A stretch of 64,000 bases of DNA from Dipteris shenzhenensis (GCA_047967505.1 CM106541.1), one strand, 5' to 3'; positions 21,931 to 34,256 are shown, counted from the first letter of the stretch. Notes: generated from the letters alone by a model not told the origin. Made by a program: numbers and translations.

Positions 21931-22800
21931 AATATTTGTAATATATTTCACTCCAAAGTATGCTCCACTCACTTAAAGTACAGCATTTCCAATGCTCTGC
22001 AAAATTTTATTCAGTTGGACAGTCTCCACTCACTTAAAGTAGAGCATTCCCAATGCTTCTCTCACTTTATTTCAACCCTTATCCTTATCATAGTGAACAC
22101 ATCGTGCCTTAGTGCACTTGTATTCTTCCATCCTAGTCCTTCCACAAACACTCTCTTATTTCTTACATCCTAGTCCTTCTGATTAACTTGTATTTGTCTT
22201 TCACTTTATGTCTTCCCTCACTTTCTATCCCATCAAGACACTCTCTTATTTCTTACATCCTAGTCCTTCTAATTAACTTGTATTCGTCTTTCACTTTACA
22301 TCTTTCCTCACTTTCTATCGCTCTCTCTCTCTCTCACTTGTAATATATTTCACTCCAAAGTATCAATTCCCAATGCTCCACTCACTTAAAGTACAGCATT
22401 CCCAATGCTTTGCAAAATTTTATTCAGTTGGACAGTCTTCACTCACTTAAAGTAGAGCATTCCCAATGCTTCTCTCACTTTATTCCAACCCTTATCCTTA
22501 TCATAGTGAACACATCGTGCCTTAGTGCACTTGTATTCTTCCATCCTAGTCCTTCCACAAACACTCTCTTATTTCTTACATCCTAGTCCTTCTCAGTAAC
22601 TTGTATTCTTCTATCCTAGTCCTTCCACAAACACTCTCTTTTTTCATCCATCCTAGCAACTTGTATTCTTCTATCCTAGTTCTTCCACAAACACTCTCTT
22701 CTTTCATCCATCCTAGTGCTTCTCATTAACTTGTATTCTTCCATCCTAGTCCTTTCACAAACACTCTCTTCTTTCTTCCATCCTAGCTCATCTCCCTTTC
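21931..22800. repeat. 402-bp tandem duplication and 60-70-bp repeats upstream of small gene copy 1
   Basis: TGTAATATATTTCACTCCAA recurs with a 402-bp period (about 21937 and 22339), together with CACTCACTTAAAGTA and AGAGCATTCCCAATGCTT. From about 22525 to 22790 a shorter unit (CTTGTATTCTTCCATCCTAG, then TCCACAAACACTCTCTT) repeats four times. CT-rich DNA like this sits just before the start codon of the small gene and may include its promoter. Confidence 0.75.
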
Positions 22801-22818
22801 TTTATCATCTCCCCACCC

Positions 22819-23271
22819 ATGGATGTCCTTGGCATTGTCGAAGACGTGGAGTTTAGAATTAACAGTCTCAAAGAATGGATTGCTGACCAAGAAGCACAGA
22901 GAGACGCCAGAATTCGATAAGGTTCTCCTTTGACACAGATAAAGAGAGAGGAATTTGATGCACAAAGGCATGCAGAGAGGGTGGAGACTCTCAAGATAGC
23001 AGAGAGTGAAAGACTTTTAAGACATATTATAAAAGCATGCCAAGATCTCTTAGACTTCTTAAGTAACGTTTGTTATTGCAGCTCTTGTCATGGGCAATTT
23101 GATGCGGATGCTGAGAGAACAATAAGAGCCTCACAAAGAAATTATAAAGAAACAATTTGTGACTGCTTAAATTACTTCTTTGCATGTAATTATGTTGAGG
23201 ATATAGATGTGGAGGCAGTGAAAGATTGGGTTATTCAGAAGATAAGAGAGACCAATGATGAGATCTTCTAG
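22819..23271 (+). pseudogene. Small gene family, copy 1 (150 codons, one stop)
   Basis: ATG at 22819 opens MDVLGIVEDVEFRINSLKEW, then ADQEAQRDARIR, TAA at 22918, and GSPLTQIKREEFDAQRHAER. It continues through SERLLRHIIKACQDLLDFLS to CDCLNYFFACNYVEDIDVEA, KDWVIQKIRETNDEIF and TAG. Copy 2 has CAA at the stop site. The protein would be helical and charged, with a Cys-containing middle (CYCSSCHG). I do not recognise the family. Two homologues lie at 27195-27643 (minus) and 28558-28992 (plus). No transposon motif is seen inside it. Confidence 0.65.
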
Positions 23272-23625
23272 ACTTTGGGTGATTAAGAAGGTAAGAGAGA
23301 CCAAGATGAGATCTTCTAGGAGCGAATGTAAGGTGTTTTTTGACACCATATGGCTTTGAGTTATATGATCTACTTCTTGTACAAATGTGATGTGCTCTCT
23401 TTTAAATGTACTCTAGTTTTGAGCTCGTTTTGCGAGACCAATGATGAGATCTTCTAGACTTTGGGTTATTGAGAAGATAAGAGAGACCAAGATGAGATAG
23501 ACTTCTAGGGCTGTGAGCTAATGTAAGGTGTTTTTTGACACCATATGGCTTTGAGTTATATGATCTACTTCTTGTACAAATGTGATGTGCTCTTTTTTAA
23601 ATGTACTCTAGTTTAAATAACATGT
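23251..23625. repeat. 186-bp tandem duplication of the 3' end of small gene copy 1
   Basis: ACCAATGATGAGATCTTCTA and the following GTAAGGTGTTTTTTGACACC and GTACAAATGTGATGTGCTCT occur at 23251 and again at 23437. The C-terminal codons and 3' flank have therefore been copied. Confidence 0.85.
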
Positions 23626-24735
23626 CATGCCATTTTTTCTAATTTGATTTTTTAAAATCTTACTTTTTGTCTCTTTTAACAATGTGATGTTCTCTATTTT
23701 TAATGTACTATAGTTTTAATAACATCTCACGTCATTTTTTCTAATTTTATTTTTTAACATCTTCCCTTTTGACTCAATGTTTTTTTTTATAAGAGCCTCT
23801 TTTTTTTAAATGTTTTATCCAAAATTATCTCACAAAATGAATTTGGACAGTGCACCAGTCCAAAATTAATGAAATAGGTGTTGTTGATGAATAATATTAT
23901 ACCACGTGTCGGATGGAGGTTCGCTTAGGCTGACCTGGAGCTTCTCATATGTGGCTAAAATTCATACTATATATTACTAAAACTCTACAAACTAGTATTT
24001 AAGAATGATGAGGAAATATTTGAATTTGAGCTGATTGTAGGCTCACTTATGCCAATCGTTTGCATCTCGCTCGAAGTCTACGCAGTTGTGGAGCTTGCAA
24101 AATTGCCAGCTTGTAGCGCAAAATTATGTCGTGTACGTGTGGAGACATAGTGGTATACATAGGTTTACTATCCTTATGTTTTATAGATTATTAGGTGAAA
24201 AAAATTAGATATGATTATATTGCATAGGTTTTAATTTGTAGCCTTTATTAGAACTCAAACTCCATAGTACATATATACATAGAAAAAAACAAGATTGAGG
24301 ATTGAGGGTATTAGGTGAACAAATTCTCCTAGCTTAGAAAGTAGTAGTAAATTGTTTATAAGTACTTGTGTAAGTAATGCTTGCTAGTGCACCAGTGTGT
24401 GTAAAATACCAACATCCATCAGTAGAGCATGATGTTGCGGCTGATCATGGTGCAGATAGATGCTTACTTGAGAGAGAGGAAAAAACGTGGGAAAAGGTGA
24501 TTTGCCGTCCCACACCTATTTCAACAGCTAGATTACCACATTTACAATCATCCAATTACATCGAGAAGGGGCAAAATAGTTGGAAGGTTTCTCTCTCTCT
24601 CGATCTAACAGGCTTGCATGGAGTATTCTAAGTTAGTGTCCCAAATAACCACATTGATATTATACATAGAACTTTAAATTATTCAAAATATTGTTATGTG
24701 TCCTAGAACCTAAATGATATGGTAGTATCCAGAAC
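23626..24735. other. Spacer before the hAT element, no clear gene
   Basis: AT-rich sequence. A plus-strand frame at 24377-24631 (84 codons) shows no domain I recognise. It may belong to the 5' part of the hAT element. Confidence 0.4.
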
Positions 24736-26326
24736 ATGAAAATTAATATGAATGTCCATAGTACTTATGTAAAATTTTGTATGTTTCTCTTACAGTATTC
24801 ATTGGAAGCATGGCTCCAGAAAAATGAGGAAGAAACCCAACAAAGGCTGGCAATTACATTACGATATTTCCTAGCAAGAAGTGGAAATGCAACTTTTGTC
24901 ATGAAGAGTACTCAGGCTCTAGCACAAGAATGCAAAAGCACTTCTTGGGTGATAGCAACAATCAGATTGGAAAATGGAAGGGGCCAGGAGTTGAGAGAGT
25001 TATAGCCACTCTAGGTGGACAAATGCCTAAAAGTACAGACAACCAGGTATATGATATAGTCGCACGTCACCAATCCCAACCTCAAGAACATATGCCTAAT
25101 GATATACTCACACATCAAGCTAGTCAAAGTGTAGTTGTGCCACCTCAAAGTAGTTGTGTGGCCTCGTTCACATAGATGGCAAGTTGCTCTACGAAGTATA
25201 TGGAGAGTGGACAATGTAGTGACATGTATCGTTTGCAATCGTGTGCAGGGCTGCAAGAAAGATCTTTGCAAGAGTCATTTAGACAACAACATATAGAGAA
25301 ACTAAAACAAGATGTTTTTGAGGCCATTTGTCGCACCGGTTACCCACTAAGCATGGGTCAAAATCTGCATTGCAAACGAGCCATGGAATCTATAGCAAAG
25401 GCGGGTCTAGGCTTTACGTTGCCTAGTTACAATGCTGTCTACAACAACTACTTGGATGCATAATATGAGAGGATGAAACTAGAGATGGAGCAAGTAGTAT
25501 ACGATGGTATTGAGAGAATAGGATGTACCATTGTTAGTGATGGATGGAAAAATGTCACTAAGAGGCCTCTGATCAATATCATGGTTGTGACATTTAAGGG
25601 AGAGGCTTTTCGTCAATCTAGAGACACAACTGGTAACGCCAAGGCAGGTGGGAGGCTATAATTCTGGATGTTGGGGAGCATAATATTGTTCAGATAATCA
25701 CCAACAATGCGAACAACTGTAGGAAGGATGGAAAAATTATAAATAAAAAATATCCAACCATTTGGGCATCACCCTGCTCTTGCCATTGCCTTGACCTTGT
25801 GCTTGAGGATTGGTATAAATCAGTAGAGACTCTGTGGTTCAAAACCACTATAGATGAAGGACAAAGATTGGTGTTGTACTTCTTCAACCATGAGAGATTG
25901 TTGGGCATATTCAGAAACCACCAACCTGCTGAACATCCACTAGAGTTTTTGAAACCTAGAGAAACACATTTCAGAACAAACTATATAATGTTGGACCATT
26001 TGCTCAAGCTACAGGGAGTTGTAACAGAGATAAATGCATTTCAAAGGGTACTCAATGAAGAACCTAAGGGAGCCAAAGAAAAACAAGAGACAATTCAGTC
26101 TCCTTCTACATCACAACCTCAAGTAGAAGCATTACAGTCTCCACTTGAATTAGAGACTCAATGCATTCTTCCTACACAAGAAGTAGAGACTCAATGTGCA
26201 TCTACAAAATCACATCTTGCAAAGGAGGAAGAGATTGAGTCTATCCCAATTGCACCAGAAGTAGAATCTCAATGTACACCATCCACACAAGAAGTAGAGA
26301 CTCAATGTACTCTTAGAGAATCATAG
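24736..26326 (+). pseudogene. hAT transposase (BED finger + DUF659) with a foreign acidic tail
   Basis: Near 24879 the frame reads KWKCNFCHEEYSGSSTRMQK and HFLG, a BED-type zinc finger. After TAG at 25173 and TAA at 25461 it reads EQVVYDGIERIGCTIVSDGW, then RPLINIMVVTFKGEAF. After a frameshift near 25640 it reads NIVQIITNNANNC and CHCLDLVLEDW, then LEFLKPRETHFRTNYIMLDH. This is the DUF659 part of plant hAT transposases, which cut and paste DNA. The second acidic position (usually TDNAS) is Asn here, so catalysis should be lost. The hAT dimerisation domain is missing. From about 26040 the frame runs into EPKGAKEKQETIQSP and several EVETQC or EVESQC repeats, resembling the tail of the Ulp1-like gene. 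Confidence 0.8.
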
Positions 26327-26604
26327 CTTCAAGAGGACTCATCAGACTCTATTCAGTTGTAAAACATGTAGAAAGAAACATGAGTCCTTAAATATTTTTA
26401 TCTTGTTTGTATTGACTAATGATAGTGTTTTTTAAACTTATGTTAAATGTTACAATACATTAGGATATTTACTTATGATATTTATTCAATTTGTATTATT
26501 ATTGTATTAGCAATTCTAAAAAAATAAATTGTATTAGCAATTCTAATATGATCTACTCAGCCCCACGAAACTTGTTGTAGAGAATACAAAACTATTACAA
26601 GCCA

Positions 26605-27194
26605 TAGAGGCCAAGATCACACTAGAAGATCTCATAATTAGTATCTCTTATCTTCTCAACAATCCAATCTTCCACAGACTCCACGTCCATATCCTCAACA
26701 TAATTACAATGAAGGAAGAAATTCAAGAAATCATGATGGACAGGCCACAGACTCCACGTCTGTATCCTCAACATAATTACAATGAAGGAAGGAATTCAAG
26801 CAATCATGATGGACAGGCCACAGAGGCTGAGATCACACTAGAAGATCTCATCATTAGTATCTCTTATCTTCTTCGCAATCCAATCTTCCACAGACTCCAC
26901 GTCCATATCCTCAACATAATTACAATGAAGGAAGAAATTCAAGCAATCATGATGGACAGGCCACAGACTCCATGTCCATATCCTCAACATAATTACAATG
27001 AAGGAAGAAATTCAAGCAATCATGATGGACAGGCCAGAGAGGCCGAGATCACACTAGAAGATCTCATCATTAGTATCTCTTATCTTCTCAACAATCCAAT
27101 CTTCCATGGACTCAACTTCCGTATCGTCAACATAATTACAATGAAGGAAGAAATTCAAACAGTCACTGGACAGGCCACAGAGGCCCAGATCACA
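26605..27194 (-). repeat. Array of C-terminal fragments of small gene copy 2
   Basis: The minus-strand end of the small gene (the codons for DEIF and the stop, seen on the plus strand as CTAGAAGATCTCAT) recurs at about 26622, 26838 and 27053, beyond the true end at 27195. Spacing is 142, 215 and 216 bp. Units also contain CCTCAACATAATTACAATGA and CAATCATGATGGACAGGCCA. The 203-codon plus-strand frame is antisense to this array. Confidence 0.8.
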
Positions 27195-27643
27195 CTAGAA
27201 GATCTCATCATTAGTATCTCTTATCTTCTCAACAATCCAATCTTCCACGGACTCCACTTCCGTATCGTCAACATAATTACAATGAAGAAATTCAAACAGT
27301 CACAGATTGTTTCTTTATAATCTCTTTGGGAGGCCTTTATTGTTCTTTCAGCATTCCGATCAAAATGGCCATACTAAGTGCTTCGATAACATAGGTTGCT
27401 TAAGAAGTCCAAGAGATCTTATCGTGCTTTTATAATACATTGTAAAAGTCTTTCGCTCTTTGCTATCTTCTGAGTCTCCTCCCTCTCTGTCCACCTCTGT
27501 GCATCGAATTCCTCTCTCTCCATCCATGTGAGTGGAGAGCCTTGTTGAATTCTTGCGTCTCTCCTTGCTCCTTGGTCAGCAACCCATTGTTTGAGACTGT
27601 CGATTCCTGACTCCACGTCTCCGATGATGCCAAAAACATCCAT
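27195..27643 (-). pseudogene. Small gene family, copy 2
   Basis: The minus strand from ATG 27643 reads MDVFGIIGDVESGIDSLKQW, then GARRDARIQQGSPLTWMERE and KSERLLQCIIKAR. A stop near 27420, a second stop and a frameshift near the CDCLNF block follow, and it ends DTNDEIF and TAG. It matches copy 1 through most of its length. Copy 1 and this copy point in opposite directions and flank the hAT chimera. Confidence 0.65.
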
Positions 27644-28557
27644 GGTGGGTGGAGAGATGATAAATTAAGAGTGATAAATAAAGAATGTGCTTGTAGAAGG
27701 ACTAGGATGGACGAAAGAAGGGAGTCTAATTATATTATTTTTGTCTTCAATCACTTTATTTCATAGATTTAAACCGATTCAAAATCTATCATCTCATGTG
27801 TCTCTCACATTTACGGTCTTTTATTTTTTACTTCACTCAATGGACAACTCACCTCTCTAAATTTATTAAATTGGTTTTACTTTTTTGAAAGTCTAATTTA
27901 TTATATACAATAAATATCTTATGATGAGAATCTAATAATTATATCATTCTTATGTTCCATCACTTTATTTTATAGATTTCAATGTACTCAAAATCTATCA
28001 TCTCACATGTCTCGCATTACGGTCTTGCATTAGCAAGTCTAACTTATATTATATTAAAAAAATATCTCATGATGAGATTCTAATAATTATATCATTCTTG
28101 TGTTCCATCATTTTATTTTATAGATTTCAATGTACTGATCACTGTCTTAATGTCTCACATGTCTCACATGTGACGGTCTTGCATCCCATCATTTTATTTT
28201 ATAGATTTCAATGTACTCACTGTCTTACATGTCTCACATGTCTCGCATTACGGTCTTGCATCTGCTACTTCAGATAATCTAGTCATCTCAGCCTCTACCA
28301 ATTCTTTATTCTAAATCTTTCATCTCACATTATGAGTCTGCAGTTCTATAAATCCCTTAGTAGTTGTTCATCTTCTATATCTCACCCACAACAAACACTT
28401 CCTCCACTTTGCTCTTCTTACCTTACTCCTCTCCTCAAGCTTGCTCCTTCCATCTTGCCCACAGCCTTACCTTCTCTTCTCAAGCATACTCCTTTCATCT
28501 TGCCTTACCTCCTCTAGTTACCTTCCTCACTCTCGTTCCCTTCCTCCTCTCATTTTT
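27644..28557. repeat. AT-rich region with a ~148-bp tandem repeat; upstream of copy 3
   Basis: TAATAATTATATCATTCTT and TTTATTTTATAGATTTCAAT recur near 27934 and 28081 with partial copies near 27740 and 28190. From about 28360 the DNA is CT-rich (CTTACCTCCTCTAGTTACC) up to the copy 3 start codon, as upstream of copy 1. No other gene. Confidence 0.6.
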
Positions 28558-28992
28558 ATGGATCTTTTTAAGGTAATCGATTCTGTCGAGCAAGCCATTA
28601 GCAGCATCAAAGTATGGATTGCCGAGAACTAGGGAAAGAGAGAGGAGAGAAAGCGAAATCTAGCTCCATTAACCCAGTACGAGAAGGATGACTTTGCTTG
28701 TCAGAAGGGCTTAGAGAAAGAAGAGAAAAGAAAAATAAGTATGGCTACTACTGAAATAGATAAATTGCAGTCATATAGGAGACAGCTGATAGACTTTCAA
28801 AGTGAGATATCTTCGCGTGTGGCTAGTTATGGAAGATTTCCACCCCAGGAAGCGCAAGCCATTCGGAATAAACAAAGTGTTTTGCAGGAGAAAATTCATC
28901 AATCCTTATGTCTCTTCTATAATTTTAACTACATCGATGAGGATGAGATGAGCTCAGCTCTTGAATGGGTTGAATTTAGGCTAGAGTCTTGA
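28558..28992 (+). pseudogene. Small gene family, copy 3 (144 codons, one TAG)
   Basis: ATG at 28558 opens MDLFKVIDSVEQAISSIKVW, then IAEN, TAG at 28630, GKREERKRNLAPLTQYEKDD and later LFYNFNYIDEDEMSSALEW and VEFRLES before TGA. The N-terminal MD(V/L)F..(I)..SVE..I.S(L/I)K.W(I/V)A pattern and the NYI/V-D-E/D block near the end match copies 1 and 2, but it is clearly more diverged. One stop is the only visible defect. Confidence 0.6.
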
Positions 28993-29359
28993 AAATAGAA
29001 AATTCATCAATCCTTACTTATCTTCTATAATTTTAACTTTTGAAAGTGTTTTCTAAACACTATTATAAATATTAAGAGAGTTTACAATTACTGAATCTTA
29101 TTTTTTTGTGTAACTTATCTCAGGCTTATTGTAACTTTTGGTGTTTGTCAACACCTTTATAAATATGGTGAGAGTTTCTTTAATACTGTAACTTTTGAAG
29201 GTGTTTATTAACACGATTAAATATTAAGAGAGTTTACAACTGTTGAATCTTATTTTTCATGTAACTTATCAAGTAATTATTTGTGGCAATATACGCTATA
29301 AAATAGATGCATCTTCATTGTTTTAATGATGCTCTTTTGCAGTACAAAAAGTACAATGC
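28993..29359. repeat. Diverged ~155-bp tandem repeat 3' of copy 3
   Basis: TATTAAGAGAGTTTACAA, GAATCTTATTTTT and GTAACTTATC recur (about 29070 and 29220), each preceded by a GTGTTT..TAACAC-like segment. Nothing else is recognised. Confidence 0.6.
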
Positions 29360-30657
29360 ATTATGGTCATATGGACGATATTTTTACATGGAATGCATCG
29401 ATTCAAAGAGTCATGTATGATTGTGGAGTCACGGCTAACTTCACACAAGATCGCTGAGCAAGTGCTTCGGATACCAATCTTCTCTCCTCATAGTTGGATT
29501 ATTGTGGAACCATACGCGAAATCTATGAAATTGCTTTCAGACAATTTAGTATTTTTATTTTTGATGTAAAATAGTTTAGAACTATTTACAACGGTCCCCA
29601 TGTGACAGTGAGAAAAGACAGTAGTGGTTTCTTTGCAATAGACTCCACCAAAATTTGGACCAATGAATTTGATACTTTTGTTCTTCCTGAGCATTGTGAG
29701 TAGGTGCATACTAATGATTTAATTAATCGAAGACTTTGTTTTTAAAGATCCATTGATACATGTACTTAAGCATAATTTCATATATGTAATTGATGGCATT
29801 TGGCACCCATCTTCAATATAGGTGGTTTTTCATCCGGATCGTTCTGATCCAAGATGGTGGTACGTGATCCAAGTTGCACCACGAAGTAAGAAAATTTTTG
29901 AAGATAGAGATGTGGATATGGAGATGCCACTACCAATGCCAGATCCAATTGATCCAGATGGATCTAGTGAAGAAGATGAAGATCACAATATGAGCCAAGA
30001 GGAAGATGCGCATAATGGCATCGTATGGGAGGAAGATGGAGATCATGATATTGAGGAAGAAGATGACGATCATCAAGAATCACCACACTTTATTGAAGAA
30101 GATGATCAAGTACTCTTAGGGGAACGTACGATACTAGAGTACGATGATGATATAGGAGATCAACTCAGTATAGAGTTAGAGATAGACTTGTTTGGCGCAT
30201 TAGACTTGGCTCAGGATGAAGCCGTTGATGTAAATGCTCTTCATTGATTTTTTTCATCTCAAAATTGGACATGAATATATGAGCTTCGAAGGCTTGATGT
30301 ACATGCTCTTGTACTTTATTCTCTCAAAGGATCAAACATGTATGGAAAGGAAAAAAAAATTGTTATTGGAAAAAACTATCTTTTAAGGTCAGTATGAGCA
30401 AAAACACTCTCTGTAAAACGTCGCTATAGGAAACTGTCTCAGTGTCACTATATAGTGACCATTCACAAGTCTAATCAGTGTCGCTATATAGCGACCATTT
30501 ACAAGTATAATAAGTGTCGCTATATAGCAATGTTTGCCTAAAGTCGCTATATAGCGACACTTAACGAATCTCCCTTTGATTATCCATGATGATTAGTGCC
30601 CCGTGCGAGCTAATCGTCGATCCTTAAGCATCGGAATAGGACCCATGTGTAATAGTG
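29360..30657 (+). mobile_element. CACTA (En/Spm) fragment 1: TNP2 C-terminal region, subterminal repeats and TAGTG terminus
   Basis: Decayed frames read GFFAIDSTKIWTNEFDTFVL and, from 29822, VFHPDRSDPRWWYVIQVAPR. This is the C-terminal (DUF4216-like) end of a CACTA TNP2 protein, followed by a long acidic tail (EEDEDHN, EEDDDHQ) ending at 30247. The 3' non-coding part has palindromic repeats (30417-30558), and the sequence ends AATAGTG at 30657, the inverted form of a CACTA terminus. The N-terminal TNP2 part is not found on this strand upstream. It may be a truncated element, or the inverted 3' end of the minus-strand copy to the right. Confidence 0.6.
30417..30558. repeat. CACTA subterminal palindromic repeats, left cluster
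   Basis: GTCGCTATATAGCGAC, a perfect 16-bp palindrome, occurs at 30480-30495 and 30543-30558. GTCACTATATAGTGAC, also a perfect palindrome, is at 30444-30459. Partial copies lie near 30418 and 30516. In CACTA elements such subterminal motifs bind the TnpA-type protein. Confidence 0.8.
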
Positions 30658-30670
30658 ATTATTTAATAAC

Positions 30671-31165
30671 ATGACAACTGGCATGGCTACAAAACTCAAG
30701 ACTGGACTATTTAAAGCAATACTTCAACATACTCAAGTGCAAGCCTTGCATTGCCCTTCATCAAGAGAAACAAATGACATTCAATCATGCCTCATAGACA
30801 ATGTTGATAGTATACTGGCCATTGTGAAGCAACCAACATCCAAAGATGCATTGTTTTTTAAGAAAAGTATGATGACTATGCTGATGACCTTGAATTAGCA
30901 CATTCCATTAGCAAAGGCGTCAAGAGTACTTCAAGTGCGTAGGTATACCTTGTATGAGGCAAGATCAAGAGTGTATGCCTGGGTTGATGATGGTAACGGA
31001 CTATTCTCATTGTTGCATGTTGGAAGCAACATCACACTAACCCAATCAATGACTAAACAAAGGAACCTGTTCACCCATTTTAAGAGGTTGAGACACATGT
31101 TTCCCCCAACAAGAAGTATGTTTTCCAAAAAAGAGTTCGTAGAAAGAATTACATCACACACGTGA
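30671..31165 (+). pseudogene. Unidentified broken ORF beside the CACTA terminus
   Basis: Two frames (30671-30898 and 30935-31165) read ATKLKTGLFKAILQHTQVQA and RRYTLYEARSRVYAWVDDGN, then SMTKQRNLFTHFKRLRHMFP. Composition looks coding, but no family is recognised. Immediately downstream the sequence has many stops. Confidence 0.3.
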
Positions 31166-31900
31166 TGCACCTCCTTGTTGACAAGCCTCAAGTACAACTA
31201 GTAAAGTGCATCATGTACATGTATGAAAGTCTAAATCTTTCAAAGTACACCTCGGGGGGTGCATTACTAAAAAACCCTACATATCATGTGCATTCAAAGG
31301 GTATTAAAAAAACCCCTCAGCTAAAATATTTGCGCAACAAATTTTAGGATAGCACTGCAGTAGTGTAGGATAAATGGTCGCCAGCATAGAGGTTGGTTGC
31401 ACTAGGATATTAATAGCCACCAACATGATGGTTTGCTTCTATTATTACAACATGAATGGTTTTGTGGATGTGTGATAATTTGTTATGAACACTTATTTCA
31501 TTAATTTTGGACTCGTCAATGTACAAATTCATTTTTACATATACTTTTGGACTAGTTTTCAAATAAAATTTAAGAAAAACCCAATCTTGAAAGCACATAT
31601 AAAAACAAAAAAACAAGCATTTTTATATATTTTTTTAAAGGAGATGAAACTAAAATTATAAAATTTAATGCAGCTTACATGCATCATACATTCAGATGAT
31701 AACTCTCGCTCGCACTCGTTTATTGTCTTTCCATCGCGGTTGGCTTTATGTAGAGCCAATTGTAGCCAATCAAGTGACATGTGAGTTGGGAGAAGGGCAA
31801 GATCCCGTGGATATGGTTGCGATCGCCTGTACATTACTCTGAATCTCATCCTTGCATTTATTCTTTCTGCTTTGGTTGTGTCATATCTCTTAATCCACTT
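31166..31900. other. Low-information stretch
   Basis: A minus-strand frame around 31660-31849 (SLDWLQLALHKANRDGKTIN) could be a further piece of the CACTA gene to the right, but I could not place it. The rest is AT-rich. Confidence 0.35.
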
Positions 31901-34256
31901 CTACATGTCCTTGCTATTGAGGATACAAAACTTATTGAATTTCTCCATTTTCTTTTCGCTCATCTTTCTTTCAATCCCTTTTCCTTGGGGAACCTCGCCA
32001 ACGATGCGATCATCATCCTTGTTACGCCAAGCTTTTGGCATATCGGGATCCGTGGATATAAGAAACTCTGTGATATATACTAATGGCTCTTGCACAAGCC
32101 ATCTCTCTGCCATGCTTGCTTCTGGTCTTGCTCTTTGTCTTATAAATCCCTTCAAAGTTTTCATAAACCACTCGAGAAAAAACATCCACCGACTATGAAC
32201 GGTACCTGCAATGGCCACCTCATTAACTATGTGCACAAGAAAGTGCACTTGAGTTGTCATAATACTTGAGGGAAAGTGCTTCTCAAGCAAGCATACGGCT
32301 TCGATGGATTCCACCCTAGTCTTCTCGATGCTTGATATGGAGATCTCTTTTTGAGATATCCACCTATTTCACATGCCCATGAAAGATATATTCATAATCA
32401 GGCTACAGATTATTCAGATTATATTGAAGAAAATGCAATCAATGCAATTTGATAGTAAGCATACCTCACAATACCACTAATCTTGGATATAGCATTTCTA
32501 ACATCTTCTTGTAAGCACCCTTTTATTGTAATTAGGAGGATGAACTATCAAAGTAATAAAGAAGTCATGTCAATAATATAACATAATCATAATTACATTA
32601 ACGCATCATGATTATCAGTACACTAGTCCTACAACTTAGAATACCTATAAGACCTTGTGCCAATCATGGGACTTGAGCCCACTACACTTATTGTCCTTTG
32701 AAAATGCTCCTTTCAAGAAACGCATGTACCCTCTGGGTGTTTGAAAAGAGGCAACGTCCGCCTTCCGCTGCCTCCTCTCTCATGGAGAGGATCCATGTTG
32801 CTTTCGAGAGGATAACTTTTCCCGAAGCATGCACTTGGGGCCACAAATGAGACATCCTATTCATAGAACGCAAGTCTTCTCGCAGTCCTCTCGAGTCTTT
32901 GGAACCAACCAAATGTGCCGAAATAGTAGCCCCCACATTCTTGAAGATATGCATGGGATCCAAGAGATGATTGATTTGTAACTGACCCCAATAAGGAAGC
33001 TCATGAAAGATCGATAGCCTCTTCATACCATGAGGAGGTTCCTCTCCATTCGCCCTCCAAGCCTGAATCCAATCACTTGCCTTCAAATATGGTGGTGGTG
33101 GATCAAGCTAACCTCCATGCGTGAGATGGTCCAGCGGAAGGTATCAATCATGACCATAAACATTTTTCCTCATATGTTTGGAGTATCGTGCAAGCGATTT
33201 AAAACCCGGTCCACAAATAGGACAAGCATGGTACCCACTTGTAAGAAGTCTAGCACACATGCATGAATGTGTTAGTATAAGACATGCGTGCGAAAAAGAG
33301 GCATAAAAGCATAATCCTATATTATACATGTAAAGACACAACCACGTACTTGCGCACTCTCCATATCCTGGGTAGACATGCATGGTCCACATCAAGATAC
33401 CCCTGACCAAAATATCATTGCTATGTCTAGGAACTCTGGAAATATCAAAGACCCACACTCCATATTTTTGGCCTTGTACTTCCCTGGCACAAGTAGTGCA
33501 AGCATGAGGTGTCCCTTCTTTATTGCTAGCCATGGTGGAATATTGTAATTCACCAAGACTATGGGCCATGTCGACCAAGATGTCGAGCGTATCCCGAAAG
33601 GATTCACGCCATCCATGTCCAAGCTGCACAATTTGTGAGAATCCTCAATGTGTCATTAGTGGACCGATGAGATGCATGCCAAGTCATCAACTCCGCTATG
33701 GATTTGCATCGGAACATGTGCTGTATTCTTGTAATGATAGAAAAGTGTCTCAAGACCTTTACCGGTATCTGCTCACCCTACAAGTCATCTCTGTATCATT
33801 GTTCCCCACACTTCGTACAACTAGCCAAATCTCCATGCTCATGATGAAATAGAATACAGTCATTATGGCAAGCATGGATGGCATCATAATCCATACCCAC
33901 CGTTGTTAGCATCTTCTTCGCTTCATCTCTTGATGCAGGCATGGTATTTGGTGCAGGCAACATCTTCTGGAGCAATATCACAATTCAAACATACATAGGC
34001 TTCGAATAATGATGATTCTCAAAGCAACAAGGAAGTCATGTCACTAATCCTACAGCTTAGAATACCTGTAAGATATTGAGCAAGCTTAAAATCCTACAGC
34101 CTGACATTGAGCAAACATTTATAGACTCCTACATTCTTTAAATTAGAGTGATAGAAGTCTATATCTGTTTGCTCAATGGTAGGCTATTGAAGCTTCATGT
34201 GGGAAAAAAGAGAAGGAAAGAGAGAAGAAAAGAGAGGAAAAGAGAGGAGAAAAAAC

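Noticed and set aside
26709-27320. 203-codon plus-strand ORF with internal repeats
   Set aside because: It is antisense to the amplified 3' end of small gene copy 2; the homologous protein is on the minus strand.
31901-32198. Plus-strand frames at 31781-32198
   Set aside because: Antisense to the DUF4218 block of the CACTA TNP2 gene.
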